Assembly: GCF_014697105.1 (NCBI RefSeq)
Contig: NZ_JACJRF010000002.1
Coordinates: 170,056 to 234,055 of the forward strand
Direction of reading: 5' to 3'
From: Anabaena subtropica FACHB-260
GTDB taxonomy: Bacteria; Cyanobacteriota; Cyanobacteriia; Cyanobacteriales; Nostocaceae
DNA length: 64,000 bases
Part shown: in pieces, positions 57,626-64,000 of the stretch
How the letters are laid out: the number at the start of each line of letters is the position of its first letter
How positions within the stretch are numbered: the stretch's first letter is position 1
Position numbers and translations under genes: made by a program
The notes under the pieces: model-generated
Database searches by the model: none
The model's input: only the letters and a program-made list of their open reading frames with translations
Told to the model about the DNA's origin: nothing

Positions 57626-58126
57626 ATGTCTGAAGAACAATCTAGTCAAGCACAATTACCACCTACTGATGACATTGAAATTTTATCACTACGTCAGTTC
57701 GAGAGTTGGTTTGAGTATCCGGTGAGAGTTCATCCCCACCATACTGACTATGCAGGTATTGTTTGGCATGGTACTTATCTAACTTGGATGGAAGAAGCAA
57801 GGGTAGAATGTTTGCGTTCTATCGGTATCGAGTTTGCTGATTTAGTTGCATTAGGCTGTGATTTACCTGTAGTAGAACTTTCCATACGCTATCATCGTGC
57901 GATTCAGTTAGGCATGGCTATTGTGGTAAAAGCGCGTATGGTAGATGTTACAGGTGTCCGCATCAACTGGGATTACGCCATTGTTTCCCCTGATGAACAG
58001 CAACTATTTGTTACTGCCAAGGTGACGTTAGTAGCCTTAGATAGAGATAGAGGTAAGATAATGCGCCAGCTACCCGCAAACGTCAAGGATGCTTTGGCGA
58101 AGGTTTCCGCTTTACACAATAACTGA
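57626..58126 (+). CDS. hotdog-fold acyl-CoA thioesterase (YbgC/FcbC type)
   Basis: A 166-residue 4-hydroxybenzoyl-CoA-type thioesterase. It has the motif HHTDYAGIVWHGTYLTWMEEAR with the catalytic Asp41 and Glu57/58, then VVELSIRYHRAIQLGMAIVV. In cyanobacteria a member of this family releases 1,4-dihydroxy-2-naphthoate from its CoA ester in phylloquinone synthesis, but other acyl-CoA substrates are possible. It is divergent from the CHAT gene. Confidence 0.88.
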   Translation: MSEEQSSQAQLPPTDDIEILSLRQFESWFEYPVRVHPHHTDYAGIVWHGTYLTWMEEARVECLRSIGIEFADLVALGCDLPVVELSIRYHRAIQLGMAIVVKARMVDVTGVRINWDYAIVSPDEQQLFVTAKVTLVALDRDRGKIMRQLPANVKDALAKVSALHNN

Positions 58127-58265
58127 TTCGGAATTGGGGACTAGGGAAAAATCAATTCAAAATATCCTGCGCCTGGGCTAACGCCTCCGTAGAGAAGGCT
58201 TGCGCCAACAAAATTCAAAATCACATAATTTTTTTCCCTACTCCCTCATTCCTCGCCTCTAGCCC

Positions 58266-58472
58266 TTATCTCCCGCTTTGGAATTGTGATAAGGTTTGAG
58301 CAAACTGCACAATTTGATGCCAAATATCTTGTGGTGTAATGCCAAAGCCAATGTTTAGTAATACAAGGATTGCTGCAATAGTTAAGGCATTGATAATAGT
58401 TGCTTTTAATACCTTCCAAACTATGACGAATACAATCCAAGCTAAAATAAGAGTGGGTATCATAAATATCAA
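58266..58472 (-). CDS. small membrane protein, function unknown
   Basis: A 68-residue, mainly hydrophobic protein with two helices (MIPTLILAWIVFVIVWKVL and INALTIAAILVLLNIGFGI) and a polar tail (TPQDIWHQIVQFAQTLSQF). The clean frame and amphipathic tail support it as real. No family recognised. Confidence 0.6.
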   Translation of the reverse strand: MIFMIPTLILAWIVFVIVWKVLKATIINALTIAAILVLLNIGFGITPQDIWHQIVQFAQTLSQFQSGR

Positions 58473-59000
58473 TTCTAGAAAATATCTTTCCTATGTTGAA
58501 AGGTATTGATTAGTGAATGTAACTTTTTAAATTGAAGAAATTACTAGTTTTAAAGAAAATAATTTATGTCATTTTTATTACTTGGTTGACATGGCATTTA
58601 TATATAATAAACGAGTCTATAATATATCCTAAATCAACAAAGAGAATTCTGATTTTACAAAAACTTAGACAAAACTATATAAGTAGGTAAATTCAAATAT
58701 TTATAATTATGTAAAGAAAAATTAGTTGTAGGGCTTGTGATTGCACAGCGTCAAGCACCGTCAACATAACTCACCTTATCTCATCTAATAATTTATATTT
58801 CTTCATATAAATTGATTTTTTTGACCGAATACTAAGATGCGATCGCTTTACCATAAAATTTTCACATTAATAATACCGGAGGCTCATCATCTGCGGGCGA
58901 TAGATATCTGCATCGAGATGCACACCATCAAGGGTGTACATCGATGCAGTATGTTTACCAAGGACTTGAAACATATCTCAAGCACATGACGAATTACGGA
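58473..59000. other. AT-rich intergenic region with one terminal hairpin
   Basis: 528 bp between two minus-strand genes. The right end holds the hairpin at 58908-58949. The rest is AT-rich, with no gene or RNA recognised. Confidence 0.4.
58908..58949 (-). terminator. hairpin after the HEAT-repeat gene
   Basis: ctgcatcgagatgcacacc (58908-58926) pairs, with one bulge, with gggtgtacatcgatgcag (58932-58949). It lies 51 bp beyond the stop of the gene at 59001-59792, so it probably ends that transcript. Confidence 0.6.
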
Positions 59001-59792
59001 CTACTTGCGCTTTTTATTTTTCTTCTGCTTCTTTTTCTGTTTGTTACTCACAGGAGGTGCAAAACCAAGCGGTGGCTGTTCAAGTTCCTGCTTGTAGTAA
59101 TTTAATATGTCTTCTAGTGGAAACCTTTTTTCGGGAACTTCTTCGCGTGTTTTCAATCCCAACTCTACCTGTACTTGGTCCCAATCGCCGACAATATAAA
59201 TTGGTATCCGATTAGCAGCGAACGCACCTTCCATAACTGGTGCAGATTCAACAGCTTGTAAATCCAGCAGTTCACCAATCAAAAAAGCGTTAAGTTCTGG
59301 GTCATTATTGGCAAAATCTTCTAATTTTTGTGTTAAAACAGCCACACATTGGTCACGCAAATCAGGATGCTTTTCAACAATTTTAGTTAACGATGTAGCA
59401 GCATAGGCAAGTTGGTAAGCATCATGAGACGAATCTCCCAGATATGCTTCTAGTGTAGGTATTGCACCAGACCCTATGGTAGCAAAAAACTCAAATAATT
59501 CATTGGGCATCCAATCATCATCGAGTTCGTGAAATAGATTCACTAGGGGTTGAATTGCTGCTTCTGCACCGAGTTGAGTCAGCACCCGCACCGCATGAAC
59601 TGGACTCCAAACTTCTAAACTATCAAGGTCATTTGCATTTAACTCTTTGTCAGTCGCCATGCGAATTAAGTCAGGAACATGGTCTGCATTAAAACCAAGT
59701 TCCTGCACATAATTAGGGACTTCTCGCGTTTTACTACAATCACCGTAGGTTAATAACTTATTTACAGGCGATGGATAAATAGAGCCTGCCAT
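59001..59792 (-). CDS. HEAT-repeat, DUF1186-type protein with Lys-rich tail
   Basis: A 263-residue protein: SPVHAVRVLTQLGAEAAIQPLVNLF, DDDWMPNELFEFFATIGSGAIPTLEAYLG and later helices form HEAT-like repeats typical of DUF1186. The C-terminus is a strongly basic tail (KQKKKQKKNKKRK), which could bind nucleic acid or membranes. The ATG at 59792 (MAGSIYPSP) is used; the longer frame to 59894 adds an unlikely leader. Function unknown. Confidence 0.75.
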   Translation of the reverse strand: MAGSIYPSPVNKLLTYGDCSKTREVPNYVQELGFNADHVPDLIRMATDKELNANDLDSLEVWSPVHAVRVLTQLGAEAAIQPLVNLFHELDDDWMPNELFEFFATIGSGAIPTLEAYLGDSSHDAYQLAYAATSLTKIVEKHPDLRDQCVAVLTQKLEDFANNDPELNAFLIGELLDLQAVESAPVMEGAFAANRIPIYIVGDWDQVQVELGLKTREEVPEKRFPLEDILNYYKQELEQPPLGFAPPVSNKQKKKQKKNKKRK

Positions 59793-60076
59793 GCTAAATA
59801 TCTCCGTCTTTGTGGTTGTAACTATTATCCCAGTCTGAATACTCAATGGATTTTCTTTGTATCTCCTTACCTCTGGAGTGCAAATTAACGACAAAAGTCA
59901 GATGGTACTTCCAACCCAAACGACAAAATTTTTCATGATTGTGAGCAAATCTATTGGAAATACTTATATTTAGCATTGCAAAACACTTATAAACTGATAC
60001 AACGCTAAAGATGTAAAATTTTTGTTAACTTCATCGAGCATCAATAGTTTCCCGTTATCCTTATCAGGTACTCAGC

Positions 60077-62290
60077 ATGACTGCAATCACCCCAAAGGCA
60101 TCTTCAGCGCTTCCCGAATTTTCGGAAGGTATTCAATATTTTGGTGAAATGCTGCCAGATTTTGAAACTTATGGTGCCACACCTGCGATAGAATCGGGTA
60201 AAGTAGCGATCGCCGATCCCACAGACACTAAAGCTGTATATCAAACCTTACTCGCTGCTGATGCCTTGCGCTACCTAACATTACAAGTCACTGGTAGTAA
60301 GGCATCTGGGCATCCGGGTGGATTCGCCAGCCAAGCAGAAGCTTACGCAGCTTTGGTCATGCTGGGGTATAAGAATATTATTACCGAAGTCGGACACCAT
60401 GCCCCCGGATTTTATAGCGCCATGTTCCTTGATCGCTCCTTGGAGGATATGGACATTTTCACAGTACAACAATTGCGCGATCGCTTCCGTGAAAAGCATG
60501 GACTTTTAGGACACCTTTCCGGTTACATCCCCGGTATTCTCGCCCCAGCAGGTCCCTTGGGACAAGGACAACACTTTGCAATGGCGGCTGCACTCCTCCA
60601 CCGTGACACACTTTTCCCCTTCACCCTCGGCGACGGTGGACTAGGTGAACCCTACATCATGAGTTCAATGGCGCACTTTAACACCGCCTATCCCAGTGTC
60701 ACCAATTTCTTACCTGTGTTGGTGTGGAACGGTTACAGCCAAGAACATCACAGCATGGTTTCCCTCAAAACCAATGCACAGATGACAGCCTATTGGCAAG
60801 GTAACGGATTTGAGGAAGTCATCTTAGTCGATGCCAAAGAATTTGACGACCAAAATCAAATAGGAGATTATGTTGATAGTACGGCCTTTTCCTTTGAGCA
60901 ACGCCTCGCCTTTACCAAAGCCGTACTTGTAGCCGTAGACAAAGCCGCCCGTTCCGCCCTCAGTGGTAAACTGACAGTCTTCATCATCAAACAACTCAAA
61001 GGCGCAGGTGTTCACGCCAGAGGTGCGAAATCTCACAACCTCTACCCCAAAGACACCCTAGACGCACCCCACATTGTGAGTGCTTTAAAAACCCGTGCAT
61101 TACCCCTAGAAGCTTGGCAAATCGTCAGAACCAACGCCGAACGCGCAGGTGGAGGCCCCGCAGCTAAAACAGTGGTGACAGAATTTGAGTTACCATTGCC
61201 GGATTTAGGCACATTACCTTTAGAAGAATACGCAGTAGGCGGCGAACCCAAAGTTTCCACCACCGCAATGGGACGGCTGGTGGGAATTGTCGGACAAAAA
61301 GATGCGAATTTCCTAGTCACCAACGCCGACGGTAACGAAGCATCAGGTATTGGTAACATCAACCAAGCCTTAAAGATTATCCATCCCACTACCGATGACT
61401 TATATAACCAAGCACCAAACGGACAAGTTTACGAACCATTGAGTGAAGATGCTTGTGCAGGTTTAGCCGTTGGTTTGTCTTTGATGGGTGCAAGAACTCT
61501 CTGGTGTTCTTACGAATCTTTCGCCATCAACGGTTTACCAATCTGGCAAACTGTCATCCAAGCAATGGCAGAATTACGCCGCCCAACTCCCTCCACAATT
61601 ACCTTATTCACAGCCGGCGCACTAGAACAAGGACGCAACGGTTGGACACACCAACGTCCTGAAATTGAAGCTTACTTTGCATCCATGATGCGGAACGGTA
61701 ACGTCTTTCCTGTATTCCCCCCCGATGCTAACAGTACCCAAGTTTGTTATGACTGGGCGTTAACAACTAAGAATAAAGGAATTGTCATCACCGCCAGTAA
61801 ATCACCCTTACCAATTCGCACCACTTTTGCCCAAACCCGCCAAGGTTTAGAAGAGGGTGCAGTAGTGCTGCATGAAATTGCTGGTGGTAAGAAAGTTGTG
61901 TTTGCTGTCATTGGTGATATGACATTAATTCCCGTATTTGAAGCCGCAGCATTTTTAGAAACAGAAGGTATTGGAGTGAAGATAGTTTCTGTTATTAACC
62001 CCCGTCGTTTATATCGTTCTCATGATGTAGCTTGGGATACCTGTTCTGAAGCTGATAACGGTTTCATTGATGATGTCAAATTCGCCGAGTTATTTGCTGG
62101 TGATGCGTTAATTGGTGTCACTGGTGGCGCGGCGGCGATGTTAGAACCCATCATGTTGCGGAGTAACAGCAAGCGCGATACCTTCGCCTGGAAGCGTGGG
62201 GAAACTACAGCTAGTGCTGGTGAGTTGATGGCGTTTAATGGTTTGACTGCTGAAGCGTTGACAAAGCGGGCTATTGAATTAGTGCATTAA
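60077..62290 (+). CDS. divergent phosphoketolase-like TPP enzyme
   Basis: A 737-residue TPP-dependent enzyme. The TPP motif is GDGGLGEPYIMSSMAHFN with VLVWNGYSQEHH (compare GDGEAETGA and LHLNGYKI in the canonical enzyme at 20233-22614). It lacks the GPGHGGP signature and instead has a transketolase-like KASGHPGGFASQAEAYAAL. The later part matches phosphoketolase (CSYESFAINGLPIWQ, DANSTQVCYDWAL, TASKSPLP). It may be a phosphoketolase with altered specificity or a different TPP enzyme. No neighbour hints at a pathway. Confidence 0.8.
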   Translation: MTAITPKASSALPEFSEGIQYFGEMLPDFETYGATPAIESGKVAIADPTDTKAVYQTLLAADALRYLTLQVTGSKASGHPGGFASQAEAYAALVMLGYKNIITEVGHHAPGFYSAMFLDRSLEDMDIFTVQQLRDRFREKHGLLGHLSGYIPGILAPAGPLGQGQHFAMAAALLHRDTLFPFTLGDGGLGEPYIMSSMAHFNTAYPSVTNFLPVLVWNGYSQEHHSMVSLKTNAQMTAYWQGNGFEEVILVDAKEFDDQNQIGDYVDSTAFSFEQRLAFTKAVLVAVDKAARSALSGKLTVFIIKQLKGAGVHARGAKSHNLYPKDTLDAPHIVSALKTRALPLEAWQIVRTNAERAGGGPAAKTVVTEFELPLPDLGTLPLEEYAVGGEPKVSTTAMGRLVGIVGQKDANFLVTNADGNEASGIGNINQALKIIHPTTDDLYNQAPNGQVYEPLSEDACAGLAVGLSLMGARTLWCSYESFAINGLPIWQTVIQAMAELRRPTPSTITLFTAGALEQGRNGWTHQRPEIEAYFASMMRNGNVFPVFPPDANSTQVCYDWALTTKNKGIVITASKSPLPIRTTFAQTRQGLEEGAVVLHEIAGGKKVVFAVIGDMTLIPVFEAAAFLETEGIGVKIVSVINPRRLYRSHDVAWDTCSEADNGFIDDVKFAELFAGDALIGVTGGAAAMLEPIMLRSNSKRDTFAWKRGETTASAGELMAFNGLTAEALTKRAIELVH

Positions 62291-62383
62291 ATTACTTTTA
62301 CTGCGCTATCCCATCTAGATTTTTACTTAGATGGGGTTATAACTAAGTAGTAAATTAACTTTTACTACTTAGGATTCAGCAAT

Positions 62384-62540
62384 TATGTCTTCAGAATAAT
62401 TTCAAGCTACACACAGCAATATTTACAAACTGGGTACACGCCTGTTAGATTATCTTCAGGAGATTCGCCAAATTCGTCTCAGTGAGGGTGATGATACCAA
62501 AGGTTTGCAGAGTGTTGAGCATGACATCACCACAGCCTTA
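62384..62540 (+). pseudogene. gene fragment of unknown origin
   Basis: Coding-like sequence in one frame after an in-frame TAA (SSE-stop-FQATHSNIYKLGTRLLDYLQEI...). It continues RQIRLSEGDDTKGLQ and TTALTAL up to the point where the RHH fragment begins. The family is not recognised. It is the left piece of the scrambled region 62384-63115. Confidence 0.4.
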
Positions 62541-62881
62541 ACCGCATTGGGGGTCAGCCGAGTAGTGTTCAAATAATGCTTCTATTAATACTTCCCGGCT
62601 GATACCATTGGTTTTACACACTTCACTCAGGCGTTCACTCAGTTCTGGTTCCAAGCGAATGGTACTCTGCTTAGTTTTGAGTTCTGGATGTGTAGATACC
62701 TTAATATCTTGATATCCAGATGTCGAGATATCTTGACTTTCAGAATCTAAAATATCCGGCTCACTAGATATCTTGGTATCTTGACTCTTGGAATCTGAGA
62801 TATCTTGGCTACTAGATGATAATGAGGCATCACGAGTAGGAACATTGGGACGTTGCCGTTTTTTCAGGCGTTCTAGGGCAT
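62538..62881 (-). pseudogene. 5'-truncated ribbon-helix-helix protein
   Basis: Reading leftward from about 62881 the frame is open to a TAA at 62538. It has a charged start (LERLKKRQRPNVP), a tail of short repeats (SQDISDS, SQDTKIS, SQDISTS, YQDIKVS) and a C-terminal RHH-type fold (STIRLEPELSERLSEVCKTN then GISREVLIEALFEHY). RHH proteins are plasmid or antitoxin DNA-binding proteins. No start codon or promoter is left; the 5' end was lost at the junction near 62881. Confidence 0.65.
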
Positions 62882-63115
62882 ACTGTAAAGCGGGTTCAAG
62901 TACCTACAGACCGCGAAACAGTCCGTCCGAGAGGTTTCGCTTTCGTGGAAATGGGAACAGATGCCGAAGAAGCTGCTGCCATTGAAGGTCTTGATGGTGC
63001 TGAATGGATGGGTCGTGACCTCAAAGTTAACAAAGCCAAGCCCAAAGAATACAGAGGTTCTTCTGGTGGCAGACAGGGCGGATATGGTGGCGGCGGTGGA
63101 CGCGGACGCTACTAA
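62882..63115 (+). pseudogene. 5'-truncated cyanobacterial RNA-binding protein (RRM)
   Basis: The frame begins inside an RRM (TVKRVQVPTDRET), continues RGFAFVEMGTDAEEAAAIEGL (RNP1 FAFVEM) and ends with the Gly-rich tail GGYGGGGGRGRY before TAA at 63113. Complete cyanobacterial Rbp proteins start about 27 residues earlier with RNP2. That part, the start codon and the promoter are missing. The cold-induced Rbp family is normal in Nostoc, so this is a broken copy. Confidence 0.75.
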
Positions 63116-63249
63116 GTGTTGAAACCGGAAATTTGAGAGAGGGAATTTTCAGTCCATTGATGAATTCATAGGATGGATTTTAGGGTGTGTCATCAATTAG
63201 ATAAACTGGAATCAGAACTGTTGAAGAAAACATAAATAACAGAGAAAGG

Positions 63250-63895
63250 ATGACACGCCGATACGCACTACGAGATGACCAGTGGGAGAGAATCAAAAAC
63301 CTGTTGCCGGGGAGAGAGGGCTATGTGGGAGTCACGGCTAAAGATAATCGATTGTTTGTAGAAGCAGTGTTGTATCGTTACCGCTCCGGTATCCCTTGGT
63401 GGGATCTACCGGAGCGCTTTGGAGATTTTCGGGTGATTCATACTCGTTTCAGCAGATGGTCAAAAACAGGGGTTTGGGAGAAGGTGTTTCAGGAGTTAGC
63501 AGACGATGCCGATAATGAATATGCGATGATTGACTCGACGATTGTCCGCGCCCATAAGCATAGTGCGGGTGCAAAAGGGGGGAGCCATCCACAGAAGCCA
63601 TTGGTCGTAGCAAAGGTGGATTGAGTACTAAGATTCATGCTGTGGTGGACGCTTTAGGCAACCCTCTGAGTTTTCACCTGACACCAGGGCAAGCTTGCGA
63701 CCTCGATGGAGCCGACCAACTACTACCTAATATTTTGGCAGACACAGTACTGGCTCCTAAAGGGTATGATGCCGATGAGCGAGTCATTGAGCGACTTGAG
63801 TCTCTGGGCAAAACCGCAGTGATTCCTCCCAAGCGTAACCGTACTAGTCCTCGTGACTACGACCGGGATTTGTACAAAGTCCGTCATCTTATTCA
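63250..63895 (+). mobile_element. IS5-type transposase, two frames, 3' end cut off
   Basis: The first frame (63250-63624; MTRRYALRDDQWERIKNLLPG, YRSGIPWWDLPERFG) carries the N-terminal domain and the first DDE Asp in YAMIDSTIVRAH. The second frame is offset by -1 and holds SKGGLSTKIHAVVDALGNPL and the next Asp in YDADERV, up to DLYKVRHLI near 63893. There the expected ENFF..LKQ.RRIATRYDK end is missing and unrelated sequence follows, so the element is truncated. A GGGTGTGTCATC stretch near 63182 may be its left end. The enzyme moves DNA by DDE chemistry. Confidence 0.85.
63573..63582 (+). promoter_or_regulatory. probable -1 frameshift signal in the transposase
   Basis: AAAAGGGGGG (63573-63582) lies where the first frame must shift back by one base to enter the second. 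A-then-G slippery runs are the usual site in this IS group. The first frame continues to a stop at 63622-63624. Confidence 0.7.
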
Positions 63896-64000
63896 ATACC
63901 TTAGCCAAAATAAGAGGATGAAGAGAGAGGGCCGATGTAGTAGAGTTATTGTCTCTCACAACGACAACTCAAAAACCACAATCAGCCCATGCCCGATATC

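Noticed and set aside
58246..58440. 64-codon minus frame
   Set aside because: It overlaps the more hydrophobic, better-formed frame at 58266-58472 in another phase.
63723..63959. 78-codon minus frame at the right edge
   Set aside because: Opposite strand of the transposase second frame plus its right-hand junction; no protein family seen.

Overview
The window reads as a chromosomal segment of a filamentous, heterocyst-type cyanobacterium of the Nostoc/Anabaena (Trichormus) group. The evidence is the very frequent GCGATCGC (HIP1) octamer, short heptameric tandem repeats of the STRR kind (CAACTGA and GGGAGCA units), a phycobiliprotein lyase, a Psb32-type TPM protein, and cyanobacterial families such as DUF1815, DUF2839 and UPF0182. 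The order ackA / tal / pyk / gap1 / phosphoketolase matches my memory of Anabaena sp. PCC 7120, but I could not check this.

Layout. 1-9.7 kb: housekeeping genes (surE, an M48-like protein without zinc ligands, psb32-like, an Hsp70-like protein, uvsE, ftsH, a class IV aminotransferase). 9.7-13.4 kb: an AT-rich island with an unidentified three-gene cassette (10924-13367). 13.5-22.6 kb: a sugar-catabolic block on the minus strand (phosphoketolase, gap1, pyk, tal, ackA), with palindromic repeats in the gaps and two Arg-rich secreted paralogues beside ackA. Phosphoketolase makes acetyl-phosphate, which acetate kinase can turn into ATP and acetate, so these genes plausibly form one route. 23-31.7 kb: comB, a BlaI/M56 pair, a nuclease-fold/TPR fusion, a methyltransferase-cupin-unknown cluster facing a Crp-like regulator, a CpcS/CpeS lyase and a HEAT protein. 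31.8-35.6 kb: a DUF892 protein, a 260-bp TIR-bounded element, a dihydroorotase homologue lacking metal ligands, and a tandem histidine phosphatase.

35.8-43.7 kb is accessory: a bicupin, a SnoaL-like protein, an Asp/Asn beta-hydroxylase-like protein and a complete dihydropyrimidinase-like amidohydrolase, then TetR and PadR regulators, each with a palindromic candidate operator. 43.8-53.9 kb: UPF0182, a cyclic-nucleotide-binding protein overlapping a GNAT acetyltransferase, lysS with a C-terminal KTSC domain, an intact M48 protease, and a DinG-like protein whose helicase motifs are eroded. 54-62.3 kb: DUF1815 with a long leader, a TPR-CHAT protein, a thioesterase, a HEAT protein and a second, divergent phosphoketolase-like enzyme. 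62.3-64 kb is a scrapyard: fragments of three genes joined together, followed by an IS5-type transposase that needs a -1 frameshift and appears cut off near 63893.

The recurring theme is pseudo-enzymes: three full-length conserved proteins (M48-like, dihydroorotase-like, DinG-like) keep the family fold but have lost catalytic residues. The best candidates for undescribed biology are the three-gene cassette at 10924-13367, the nuclease-TPR fusion at 25775-27418, the split cyclic-nucleotide/GNAT pair at 47150-48102, and these pseudo-enzymes. No tRNA, rRNA or CRISPR array was seen.
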